NCBI GenBank assembly: GCA_021646405.1
Contig: SOER01000034.1
Location: 1 to 37,261 of the forward strand
Reading direction: 5' to 3'
DNA length: 37,261 nucleotides
Source: Candidatus Loosdrechtia aerotolerans
GTDB taxonomy: Bacteria; Planctomycetota; Brocadiia; Brocadiales; Brocadiaceae
Both the position numbers and the translations under genes were made by a program. This document shows positions 26,338 through 34,432 of the stretch, in pieces; position 1 is the first letter of the stretch; each line of letters opens with the position of its first letter. The notes under the pieces were generated by a model, which saw only the letters and a list, made by a program, of their open reading frames with translations, searched no databases and had not been told where the DNA came from.

Positions 26338-26410
26338 GTACCTGTACATAAATATTTGCATATTGAAACTCTTGACTAATAAAAATATACAAAAATTTGT
26401 GGTCAGGTAC
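26338..26410. mobile_element. 73-bp MITE-like element, copy 2, inserted in a RAYT gene
   Basis: Same length and terminal GTACCTG...CAGGTAC as the element at 340-412. The immediate flanks extend the inverted ends to AAGTACCTG / CAGGTACTT. The insertion separates two conserved blocks of a transposase coding sequence, which shows it moved in after that gene existed. Confidence 0.8.
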
Positions 26411-26578
26411 TTACAATCTGAAGCGATGATGCGTCAGAAAATAGAGTATATTCATTACAATCCGATAAGAAGATGTTATGTAGATGACCCTGCCAGTTGG
26501 ATTTACTCAAACACAAGGAATTTTATGAACAATGATAATTCAGTCCTGGAATTAGATTCCATATATCCTGGTAGATGC

Positions 26579-26618
26579 GACGCAAAGCGTCTCACAGTGC
26601 ATTCCAACGCAGAGCGTT
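26579..26618. repeat. Paired REP-like palindromes
   Basis: Two small hairpins stand 14 bases apart: GACGC-AAA-GCGTC (26579-26591) and AACGC-AGA-GCGTT (26606-26618). They lie at the 3' end of the RAYT remnant, where the REP partners of such transposases are normally found. Confidence 0.65.
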
Positions 26619-26620
26619 GA

Positions 26621-26980
26621 AACGAGGAATCCAGAATCCAGTGCGGTATGCTTTTTTTGAGATCCGCAGATACTATTTTTATATATTTTTTGGTTCATTT
26701 CTTTGTTTAAAAACAAGTATAGTTTTAGGACTGCTCTTGATTAAATCCGTGTTTACATTGAACTTGTATAAATAAAAAAAAGAATGGCGAACTAGCAACC
26801 GCTAATCAGCATGAGCCAAAGTATTATCCTTTGGCATCTCAGTTGTGTTATCTGTACAATGAGCAAGTACAGGGTTGGGAGGTGAAAGTTGAAAATGCCA
26901 TAGTTGCCTGACAACCGCATCAACTTAAACTTGTAATCCTGTAATGTTCCATTTTAATCTTAAGATAGGGGGAAAACAGT
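26621..26980. other. Intergenic stretch with a possible decayed reading frame
   Basis: No intact gene is seen. One frame is open from 26783 to a stop at 26909-26911 and reads like a protein (GELATANQHEPKYYPLASQL, then CYLYNEQVQGWEVKVENA), but there is no start codon or ribosome site. It may be the tail of a lost gene. Confidence 0.35.
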
Positions 26981-27254
26981 ATGAGCGAGAATATTAAAAA
27001 ATATGGAATAGAGAAGGGATTATCCTGCAACGGGATTCTCCTGGGCTATAGAAAGCATTGATCAGCAGATTGTTATCCTGCAAAAGTCAGAATTCGTTGC
27101 CGATAAAGATTCTGGCATTGGTGGTGGCTTGAGAAAGTTTATCCTTGAGGCGAAAAACCAAGGCGAAACGACTCTCGTCTTTAAACTTTGGCGTGAATGG
27201 GAGGGTGAATCCTCTGTCAAACGGCGTTACCACGTCACACTGAAAATTCGGTAA
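26981..27254 (+). pseudogene. Chagasin-like (I42) cysteine-peptidase inhibitor, frameshifted
   Basis: The frame 27021-27254 reads YPATGFSWAIES, then FVADKDSGIGGG, then ETTLVFKLWREWE and ends VTLKIR. These match the three inhibitory loops of chagasin-family inhibitors (NPTTGYxW, GxGG, and the RPWE-like loop), which block papain-family peptidases. The ATG at 26981, with GGGGG about 10 bases upstream, is in a different frame and stops after 26 codons, and a TAG lies upstream in the inhibitor frame. The N-terminal strand is thus lost or frameshifted. A papain-like peptidase is encoded 5 kb downstream (32184-34163), suggesting a former enzyme-inhibitor pair. Confidence 0.7.
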
Positions 27255-27283
27255 AAGTTAGATACTATAAAAGGAGGATTTTT

Positions 27284-27616
27284 ATGGCAAATGAAGTAAT
27301 TGAGAAAATTAAGAATGCTGTTAATAATCTGGTAACACTTGAGATCATAACAGCTGTTGGGGATGTTATGCTTAAAGATGGAAAGGTTTCACCAGTTATT
27401 GACTATTCCAAGAATCCCAATGTTATGTTAACCCGGGTCGACCTCCTCCAGGGGGATATTACGACCGTTTTTCACGAGGAGTTTGTTACCGGGAAGTATC
27501 AGAGTTTGCGTGATTTCCATGCTGGCAGGGAGAAGGAAGGGTACGAGATGATAAAGGCAAATATTGCTGCACTTGAGAGACTATGGGATTTTGCACAAAA
27601 ATCGCTGGGAACATAA
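27284..27616 (+). CDS. Conserved hypothetical protein (module gene A, 110 aa)
   Basis: Function unknown. It is a soluble protein of 110 residues with a strong ribosome site (AAAGGAGG) before the ATG. The N-terminus IEKIKNAVNNLVTLEIITAVGD resembles the start of the next gene product (IKKIATDLLNLEINTI), so the two share an IK-x(5)-NL-x-x-LEI-x-T motif. The middle part (DLLQGDITTVFHEEF) is beta-like and the C-terminus (EGYEMIKANIAALERLWDFA) helical. It starts 29 bases after the inhibitor remnant and ends 12 bases before gene B, so it belongs to one operon. Confidence 0.75.
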   Translation: MANEVIEKIKNAVNNLVTLEIITAVGDVMLKDGKVSPVIDYSKNPNVMLTRVDLLQGDITTVFHEEFVTGKYQSLRDFHAGREKEGYEMIKANIAALERLWDFAQKSLGT

Positions 27617-27628
27617 GAGGGCATACCA

Positions 27629-28318
27629 ATGCAGAATTTTAAAGAACAGATCAAGAAGATTGCAACTGATCTTTTGAATCTTGAGATCAATACCATTATT
27701 AAGCCCACTATTGAAGGCACAAAGATGCCGGGTCCCCGTCATGCATTGTTAGACATAGCAATGACATTTGATTGTGAGCTTATACGCCTTGGAGCAAAAC
27801 GATTTGAAGATCATGACGATACCGGCGGTTTTAGAGCATTTGATCAGTTACGAGGCAGGGCTAAAAACAAGATTCTTGAACTTGAGGAGGGTGGGATGAC
27901 GATTGAAAGAGTAGCTGATGTGTTAATGTTGCACCGGATAAAGGATAAATCGGATCAGATCAAAGGTATGTTCAATTCTCTCAAGCGGCGATATCCTAAT
28001 CCTGTCGTTTGGGATAATAACTATACTCATGCGCAAGTAGAAGAAAAAAGGCCTCCGTTCCCCCTGAATCCGGATGAACTGGTGTTAATTCGGAAGATTT
28101 GGGAAATCGGGGTAGAGGATATCTCTATGCAGACCGTTATCCAGCTTGATGGGGATGTGATAACACGGATACAGCCAAAATATATCTCGCCGGCTTACGA
28201 ACTGATTCATAAATTCCATAATCAAAGCATTGATACTTCTGTATCTTTTTGGAAGGATCTTGTAGGGATTGTAAATGAGTTTTTTAATTCAACTTTAAAA
28301 ATATTCTTTAAGCAATAA
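27629..28318 (+). CDS. Conserved hypothetical protein (module gene B, 229 aa)
   Basis: Function unknown; soluble. The N-terminal motif IKKIATDLLNLEINT matches that of gene A. The middle (about 40-125) is helical and charged, with DFCELIRLG-like helices and MTIERVADVLMLHRIKDKSDQIK. The C-terminal third contains QTVIQLDGDVITRI, closely similar to WTLIQPDGDIINKI in gene C. Gene B thus shares one motif with each neighbour, as an adaptor would. It overlaps gene C by one base (TAATG). Confidence 0.75.
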   Translation: MQNFKEQIKKIATDLLNLEINTIIKPTIEGTKMPGPRHALLDIAMTFDCELIRLGAKRFEDHDDTGGFRAFDQLRGRAKNKILELEEGGMTIERVADVLMLHRIKDKSDQIKGMFNSLKRRYPNPVVWDNNYTHAQVEEKRPPFPLNPDELVLIRKIWEIGVEDISMQTVIQLDGDVITRIQPKYISPAYELIHKFHNQSIDTSVSFWKDLVGIVNEFFNSTLKIFFKQ

Positions 28319-28764
28319 TGATGTTTTTCCGTCAGCTAGTAAGTTTACTCAGAGAGATGTATCTATCGGGTGGTGTTGAGGTGCGTACCCGTTTCGATAA
28401 TGCCTCAATATCTGATCCTTCACTCTGTGCATGGACATTGATCCAGCCGGATGGTGATATCATTAACAAAATTTCCGAAAGAGTTCTTGACCAGCCGGAT
28501 AATTGGCACAGGCATCTGGAGAATGTAGAACAAAAGATGGCTATTTTACGGCGATTCAGAAGTTCCTTAAAATGGATATCTGTTTCCTCAATACCCTTCC
28601 TCATATCGACAGGTTGCACCGCATGGATATTTCGGGAAAATATTCGTTACATGATAATTATATCTGCAGGAGGAACGGTTTTTAGCATTTCTTCTTTGCT
28701 TGTTAGATTTCTTACTGGCTGCATACTTCAATGGTATGTAAGGCGAAAGTTGATTGTTGATTAG
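28318..28764 (+). CDS. Membrane protein with shared IQ-DGD motif (module gene C, 148 aa)
   Basis: Function unknown. The N-terminal half carries WTLIQPDGDIINKI (about 39-52), the motif shared with gene B, followed by a helical segment. The C-terminal half has two hydrophobic stretches (about 84-103 and 108-132), predicted to form a membrane hairpin that ends in a basic tail. Overlap with gene B by TAATG indicates coupling. A membrane anchor for the A-B module is a reasonable guess. Confidence 0.72.
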   Translation: MMFFRQLVSLLREMYLSGGVEVRTRFDNASISDPSLCAWTLIQPDGDIINKISERVLDQPDNWHRHLENVEQKMAILRRFRSSLKWISVSSIPFLISTGCTAWIFRENIRYMIIISAGGTVFSISSLLVRFLTGCILQWYVRRKLIVD

Positions 28765-28877
28765 AGTAGTGCAATATCAACATGATTTTCGGTAAACAAT
28801 TAATAGGAATACATGTATATGGAAGGCTCTTATATCTTGTGTTGTGCTGTTACAGAAAGAATGTATACTTTCCCCAA

Positions 28878-28995
28878 GCGGATTCAAGTTTGTAACTTGA
28901 ACCCCATATTTTCTAGTGTTTATTTAGCCTGTTGATGATAAAGAGCACTATTATCCAGTCAAACTTATGGGTTCAGGTTACAAACCTGAACCCGC
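28878..28995. repeat. Large inverted repeat of two self-palindromic arms
   Basis: The left arm (28878-28906) and right arm (28968-28995) are near-perfect reverse complements. Each arm is itself palindromic: TTCAAGTT-TGT-AACTTGAA on the left and TTCAGGTT-ACA-AACCTGAA on the right. The 61-base centre is AT-rich and non-coding. The layout resembles a paired-REP unit or a short MITE. Confidence 0.7.
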
Positions 28996-29034
28996 TGTGG
29001 AATACATTTCGAAGAAGCAAAGAATGCATAATCG

Positions 29035-29345
29035 GTGACCAGCAATAATGTTGAGGACGCCCTTGACGGCCTTGCTGGTAAAATGTCAAAAATGCAGTAG
29101 AAGAGCTTGAAAAACTCAAAGAACTCAAAGAACTCAAAAATCTTAAAGAATTCAAAGATTTTGCAGAAGAATACGTGAAAGAATGGATTCCTATTAGTTA
29201 CTCAGTAGAAAGCAGTTCAGCCTGTTTTACCTATATTGGCAACAGCGGTGGATTGGAAAGAAATGATTCAGGAATCTTTTTGAGTATTGAGGTTTTATAT
29301 CAGAATGCAGAGAGGATTTTAAAAAGAAAAATAGCTGGAATATAG
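29035..29345 (+). pseudogene. Small frameshifted ORF with lysine/glutamate heptads
   Basis: A first frame from a GTG at 29035 (NNVEDALDGLAGKMSKMQ) stops at 29098-29100. A second frame continues from about 29094 with VEELEKLKELKELKNLKEF, then AEEYVKEWIPISYSVESSS, and ends at 29343-29345. The two halves fit one small protein broken by a single frameshift. The heptad-like LKEL repeats suggest a coiled coil. No family is recognised and no ribosome site is seen. Confidence 0.45.
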
Positions 29346-29351
29346 CTATTT

Positions 29352-29372
29352 GCAAGGCTTTTCAAGCCTTGC
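29352..29372. repeat. Short perfect hairpin before the M36 gene
   Basis: GCAAGGCTT and AAGCCTTGC pair perfectly around TTC. It may be a terminator for the preceding frame or a REP-like unit; no T-tract follows closely. Confidence 0.5.
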
Positions 29373-29405
29373 AAGACACTTTATCTTTAGGAAGGAGGAA
29401 TTACT

Positions 29406-32081
29406 ATGAGCCGGGAAATTGATCGTCGGAATTTTAGTATCAACAAAGTTACACCTGCACGGGAAGCGGAGCTGAAATCACGTGCATCAGAAGTCTCAGA
29501 CCGCCTCCCCGGGTCACATCGGATAAGGATCAAAAGTTTTGATACTGCCACCGGTAACCCTTCAGTAATCATCTCAGAAGATGGACCTGCCGGGACGGAT
29601 AATTATATTCAGCGTGCCCTGGATCATGTGCGGAATATCAGTAAGGCATTAGGTTTGACGGCGGTTCAGCCGTCTGAATTTATGGCAGACCCACACATTC
29701 AACGCACTACCAGCGGTGCAGTTGCTGTTCACCTTCAGCAGCAGTATAAAGGTATACCTATCTTCCAGGCTACCGAAACGGTACGTTTTGCTCCAGACGG
29801 TAAGTTGAAGGAGACTGTGGGTAGTAGTATTGCAATTTATCAGGAGAGAGATGTTGTTCCAAAACTTTCCGTACAAGATGCTGTGTTGAAGGCAGCGCAG
29901 CATGTAGCTGCACCTGATAAAGATGAATATGAATTAAAAGATCAATTTGGAACGCCACTTATCCCAAAACAGGTAAATTTGAACGGTTTTGATCCCAAAG
30001 TAATTGCAACCTTTCCGGATAAGCCTGAACAACTCACTGTCCTTGAAGCTGGTCCATTTGGCGATAAAATCAGGGCCAATTTGATTTGGTTTCCCTTAAG
30101 CGATGACCTGCGATTAGCATGGGAAGTACTCCTGGCAATGCCAAACTACGAAGGCCAGTATCGTACCATGGTGGATGCTGAAACCGGGGAAATACTGTAT
30201 TGTAAACAATTGGTACAATCTGTTGCTGCGCAGGGAAATGTATATCTTGTGGATGGTAACACAGGTTCCCGCCAAATGATTCATTTCCCAAGGCCTTTAA
30301 CGGATTATAATCTGTCCATACCAAATAACTTGCCATTGGGGTTTCCTGAAGAGTGGGTTGAGACGAATAATACAGCGGGCAATAGTGTGTATGCACACCT
30401 GGGAGATAGTGGCCCGACGACTCAAGGGATTGTTCAAAATGGTATCCTTACCTTTGATCCTGCTGATCCGCAAGGCGACGATCAGAAGGTTCTTAATATC
30501 TTCTATTACAATTGTTACATGCACGACTTCTTTTACCTGCTTGGTTTTCGAGAGGTGGATGGAAACTTTCAGCATAATAACTTCAACCGGGGTGGTGTGG
30601 CGACTGATCGGGTTGATGCACGGGCCCATAGTGGTGCAGTATGGGGAACTGCTAACATGGCGACACCTGTCGACGGTTCAAGGCCTGTTATGAATATGGG
30701 ATTAGTAACGTCAACAAATCGGCATACGGCTTTTGACTCCAGCGTGGTGTTTCACGAGTTTATGCATGGCGTTACCAATCGCCTTGTCGGGGGCCCTATA
30801 AATGTTCGTGCTTTAGAAGCTCCCCAAAGCGCGGGTATGGGTGAAGGCTGGGGGGACTATATAGCATGTACTATCAATAAGAGTACCGTTGTTGGTTCAT
30901 GGGTTACCGGAAGACCGAATGGTATACGGGGATTCCCTTATGACAGCAACTTCCCTGATACCTTTGCTGATGTGGGGAAAGGTCGTTATGATGAAGAACA
31001 TAATATTGGTGAGATCTGGTGCGCCACGTTAATGGAAATGAATAGAAAAATTCATGGTACTGCTTTAGCTGTTCAGTTAGTTGTAGATGCCTTAAAGTTA
31101 TCTCCTGCTAATCCCAGTTTTCTTGATATGCGCGATGCTATACTGGCAGCTCTCGATGATAAAAATACTGCTGGTCAACTGAGTTCAAGTGAGTATTCTG
31201 CAGCCCGAAACGGTATCTGGTCTGCTTTCGCAAAGTTCGGAATGGGACCAAATGCACGTTCTAATGGTGCATCGTTGTTGGGTATCGTTGCTGATTTTAA
31301 AACCCCACCTGATACGACAGGCCAAAACGTGCGAGTTGGAACAGAGCCAAATATCGCTATTCCTGATAATAGCCCATCCGGTATAACCAGCATATTGACA
31401 ATCTCGCAGGCCGGACGAATCATAAAGTTGGCTGTTTTGATCGATATTGAACATACCTACATTGGTGATCTTAAAGTGAGCCTGACAACGCCGGGAGATC
31501 GTACGATTGTGCTTCATGACCGTACCGGAGCAGGTGCGGACAATTTAGTCAGGTCGTATACGAGTGAAGATATATCATCCCTTGCGACCCTTATAGGTGA
31601 ACAAGTGCAGGGTAATTGGGTGCTCAAAATAGCTGACCTTGCCGGAGCAGATGTTGGTACATTACGGCGCTGGGGTCTTGAAATAGATCTCGAGGGAGCA
31701 TCTCAGGTTGTGCGGGGTGAAGCAATACCGGCCTTAACAATTCCTGATAACAATCCTGTCGGAATAAGCAGCATTATTAATATCACCCAATTGGGAATAG
31801 CAAAAGGAATGAAGGTTGGTATCGATATTACCCATACCTATATTGGAGACCTACGGGTTGAACTTGTAGCCCCATCAGGTGAATTGGCAATACTTCATAA
31901 CCGTACGGGCGGCGGCCAGGATAATTTGATCACGACCTATGATTCGATCTCTACTCCATCCCTTGCGACTCTCATTGGAAAGCAAATAGAAGGAAGCTGG
32001 ATCTTACGGGTTACCGATACGGCCGGGCAAGATATCGGTAAATTGAACAGGTGGAGTTTGGAGTTTACTTTGCAGATATAG
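29406..32081 (+). CDS. M36 (fungalysin-type) metallopeptidase with two C-terminal P-domains
   Basis: A zinc peptidase of family M36, 891 residues. Residues 1-260 look like an inhibitory FTP/PepSY-type propeptide. The catalytic domain has the zinc motif HEFMH (450-454), NRLVGGP just after, and the third ligand glutamate in GMGEGWGDY (Glu470). Two repeats of about 115 residues (about 645-765 and 775-891) carry HTYIGDL, LHDRTG/LHNRTG and W(V/I)L-x(5-7)-AG motifs of proprotein convertase P-domains. GGAAGGAGG gives a strong ribosome site. No signal peptide is visible, although M36 enzymes are normally secreted. Either export uses another route or the enzyme works inside the cell. Confidence 0.88.
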   Translation: MSREIDRRNFSINKVTPAREAELKSRASEVSDRLPGSHRIRIKSFDTATGNPSVIISEDGPAGTDNYIQRALDHVRNISKALGLTAVQPSEFMADPHIQRTTSGAVAVHLQQQYKGIPIFQATETVRFAPDGKLKETVGSSIAIYQERDVVPKLSVQDAVLKAAQHVAAPDKDEYELKDQFGTPLIPKQVNLNGFDPKVIATFPDKPEQLTVLEAGPFGDKIRANLIWFPLSDDLRLAWEVLLAMPNYEGQYRTMVDAETGEILYCKQLVQSVAAQGNVYLVDGNTGSRQMIHFPRPLTDYNLSIPNNLPLGFPEEWVETNNTAGNSVYAHLGDSGPTTQGIVQNGILTFDPADPQGDDQKVLNIFYYNCYMHDFFYLLGFREVDGNFQHNNFNRGGVATDRVDARAHSGAVWGTANMATPVDGSRPVMNMGLVTSTNRHTAFDSSVVFHEFMHGVTNRLVGGPINVRALEAPQSAGMGEGWGDYIACTINKSTVVGSWVTGRPNGIRGFPYDSNFPDTFADVGKGRYDEEHNIGEIWCATLMEMNRKIHGTALAVQLVVDALKLSPANPSFLDMRDAILAALDDKNTAGQLSSSEYSAARNGIWSAFAKFGMGPNARSNGASLLGIVADFKTPPDTTGQNVRVGTEPNIAIPDNSPSGITSILTISQAGRIIKLAVLIDIEHTYIGDLKVSLTTPGDRTIVLHDRTGAGADNLVRSYTSEDISSLATLIGEQVQGNWVLKIADLAGADVGTLRRWGLEIDLEGASQVVRGEAIPALTIPDNNPVGISSIINITQLGIAKGMKVGIDITHTYIGDLRVELVAPSGELAILHNRTGGGQDNLITTYDSISTPSLATLIGKQIEGSWILRVTDTAGQDIGKLNRWSLEFTLQI

Positions 32082-32183
32082 GAATTTCAATTTTAGATTT
32101 TCTAGCAAGACAAACAAAAGGGAAATACACAAACGCATATTCAGAGTAAACTTTAGGCTATTTTAGGAAAGGGGAATAAGACC

Positions 32184-34163
32184 ATGGCAAAAAAGAAAAA
32201 GGAGGGGAAGCGTGTCCTGGATGCACGTCCTGATACGCTTGATTTTCGTGATAAAATGTATGTCCCAACATTAATGGAAGTACCTACTCGTATTGACCTT
32301 GATGAGTATAAGCATCTGTATGTACCTGTTCTTGACCAAGGCACTGAAGGGGCATGTACCGGATTTGGCCTGGCTACGGTGGCGAATTATCTCCTCCGTA
32401 AACGCAGGATGGTACCAGATACTACATCGGTTAGTCCACGCATGTTTTATGAAATTGCCAGACGTTATGATGAGTGGGTGGGAGAGGATTATGATGGGTC
32501 GAGTGCTCGTGGAGCAATGAAGGGTTGGCATAAGCACGGGGTTTGTGCAGAAACGCTTTGGCCATACAATCCGCTTAAACCAGATAATCATCTGACACAT
32601 GAGCGACTGAGGGATGCAGCAAAGCGTCCTTTGGGTGCTTATTTCAGGGTAAACCATAAGGATTTAGTTGCCATGCATACTGCCCTGGCAGAAGTAGGCA
32701 TTCTTTATGCAACTGCATTGGTACATGATGGCTGGGATAAAATTGGTGCCGATGGGGTAATCCCGCCCAATGGTAAGATTCTTGGTGGACATGCCTTTGC
32801 TATCGTAGCCTTTGATGATCGGGGTTTTTGGATTCAAAATTCCTGGGGAGAAAATTGGGGGCAGGGCGGCTTTGCCTTAATTATGTATGATGATTGGTTG
32901 AACAATGGTACTGATGTCTGGGTAGCCCGATTAGGTGCTCCAGTTATCCTACGAACACCGGAGGCTGTCGCTACGAGTCAGTCGGCTATAGCTCAACAAT
33001 CGGAGACGTATGTTTATCAGGACCTTCGTCCTCACATCATTAGTATTGGCAATGATGGTTTTCTTCGTGAAAACGGTACCTATGGTACATCGGAAGCCGA
33101 AGTTGCTTCAATCTTTCGTGAGGATTTCTTACAGATTACAAAGGATTGGAGCAAGAAGCGGCTCCTCCTTTATGCCCACGGAGGGCTTACCAATGAATAT
33201 TCTGCCATACAACGTGTTGCAGACTACCGCACTGCATTATTAGAATACGAAGTCTATCCACTTGCGTTTATCTGGAAGAGTGATTTCTGGACAACGTTAA
33301 CTAATTTACTGAAGGATGCACTGAGCAGGCGGCGTCCCGAAGGTTTTATTGATGAGTCGAAGGACTTTATGCTCGACCGGCTGGACGATGCATTAGAGCC
33401 GCTCGTTCGGATGCTTGGGGGAAATCTCATATGGGATGAAATGAAAGAAAATGCTTTGGGTGCAACATATGAATCGCAGGGTGGTACGCGTATTGCAATA
33501 AAATATCTGGCAGAATTACTATCAAAAGATTCATCTATTGAGATTCATGTAGCCGGACATAGTGCCGGGGCTATATTTCATGCACCTCTTATTCAACTGT
33601 TGACCGGGCAAGGAAAGATAACATCAGGACCATTAAAGGGGAAAAAGGGCTATGGACTTAAGGTCTCCTCGTGTACCCTTTGGGCACCTGCTTGTACGAT
33701 AGAATTATTCAAACAAACCTACATGCCTGCAATTCAAAAGGGAGGTATTGGGAGATTTGCTCTGTTTACCCTTATGGATAGTGCAGAACAGGACGATCAT
33801 TGTGCATCAATTTATAATAAATCACTTCTCTACTTAGTCTCCAACGCCTTTGAAGAAAAACCGCGTATCCCGTTATTCCGTGATGGAGAGGCAATCCTTG
33901 GTATGGAAAAATTTATTAAAGAGGATAAGGATATTATGAAGCATATCGGTACCAAAAAATTCCAGTGGATCCTCTCACCGAACAATGCTGAGCCGGGCTC
34001 TCCGGATCACTCGACGGCAAAGAGTCATGGTGATTTTGATGATGACAAGGCGACGCTCCAGGCTACACTTGCCCGTATACTTCAGGAATCGGAAGTAGAT
34101 GTAAAATTTGCCATTCACCGTTCTGCATCTTCTTTGCAGAATAAGAGACATAAACTTATGTAG
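32184..34163 (+). CDS. Papain-like (C1A) cysteine peptidase fused to an alpha/beta hydrolase-type domain
   Basis: A 659-residue two-domain protein. The N-terminal C1 domain (about 10-250) has the oxyanion Gln52 and nucleophile Cys58 in DQGTEGACTGFG, the catalytic His203 in GGHAFAIVAF, and Asn219 in IQNSWGENWGQGGF, so the triad is intact. There is no signal peptide and almost no propeptide. After a linker, the second half has LLLYAHGGL (about 327-335) and a nucleophile elbow GHSAG (Ser460), as in lipase-like alpha/beta hydrolases. An AAAGGGG ribosome site precedes the ATG. The inhibitor remnant at 26981-27254 belongs to a family that targets this peptidase type. The substrate is unknown. Confidence 0.85.
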   Translation: MAKKKKEGKRVLDARPDTLDFRDKMYVPTLMEVPTRIDLDEYKHLYVPVLDQGTEGACTGFGLATVANYLLRKRRMVPDTTSVSPRMFYEIARRYDEWVGEDYDGSSARGAMKGWHKHGVCAETLWPYNPLKPDNHLTHERLRDAAKRPLGAYFRVNHKDLVAMHTALAEVGILYATALVHDGWDKIGADGVIPPNGKILGGHAFAIVAFDDRGFWIQNSWGENWGQGGFALIMYDDWLNNGTDVWVARLGAPVILRTPEAVATSQSAIAQQSETYVYQDLRPHIISIGNDGFLRENGTYGTSEAEVASIFREDFLQITKDWSKKRLLLYAHGGLTNEYSAIQRVADYRTALLEYEVYPLAFIWKSDFWTTLTNLLKDALSRRRPEGFIDESKDFMLDRLDDALEPLVRMLGGNLIWDEMKENALGATYESQGGTRIAIKYLAELLSKDSSIEIHVAGHSAGAIFHAPLIQLLTGQGKITSGPLKGKKGYGLKVSSCTLWAPACTIELFKQTYMPAIQKGGIGRFALFTLMDSAEQDDHCASIYNKSLLYLVSNAFEEKPRIPLFRDGEAILGMEKFIKEDKDIMKHIGTKKFQWILSPNNAEPGSPDHSTAKSHGDFDDDKATLQATLARILQESEVDVKFAIHRSASSLQNKRHKLM

Positions 34164-34300
34164 CCGCACGCTATATTGAACTGAATCCTGTAAGGGCAAA
34201 TTTGGTTAAGAAACCACAGGAGTATCGATGAAGTAGTGTATCTGCACACATTGCGGGATGAGATGATCGGCTTGTGCAGGTAGCTCCGCTACTTGAAATG
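34163..34300 (+). pseudogene. Fossil of a second RAYT transposase C-terminus
   Basis: The frame starting at 34163 reads AARYIELNPVRANLVKKPQE, then YR, a stop, SSVSAHIAG, a stop, DDRLVQVAPLLEM. In intact RAYTs this is YIELNPVRAGLV...YRWSSARAHLxGRDDxLVxVxPLL, so the two stops fall at a Trp (TGG to TGA) and an Arg (CGA to TGA). Only the last 45 or so codons survive, directly abutting the peptidase stop codon. Confidence 0.8.
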
Positions 34301-34432
34301 TTTGGGATTTGGGATGATTTCCTTAGGAATCAGTCCTTCCAGGGTAAAAATCACAAGCTCTGTAGCTTGGATGGCAGGTAGGAGGGAAACCAAATAGCTG
34401 AATTCTCATTTAATGATTATGCGGCAAATCAC

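Larger units (their letters stand above)
26274..26620 (+). pseudogene. REP-associated (RAYT, IS200-like) transposase remnant, split by a 73-bp element
   Basis: The part before 26337 reads THQLWQEGFHPQQI and the part after 26413 reads QSEAMMRQKIEYIHYNPIRR, then DDPASWIYSNTRNF. Together these reproduce the conserved C-terminal block of RAYT / Y1-type transposases, where HPQ-I is directly followed by SEEMLRQKLEYIHYNPVRRG. The 73-bp repeat lies exactly between them and shifts the frame. The HUH catalytic N-terminal domain is missing. Downstream hairpins at 26579-26618 are of the REP type such enzymes act on. Confidence 0.8.

Noticed and set aside
26306-26620. Intact 104-codon ORF starting at 26306
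   Set aside because: The first 30 or so codons read through the 73-bp repeat in a frame unlike the transposase; only the part after 26413 is RAYT-like, so it is treated as a pseudogene.
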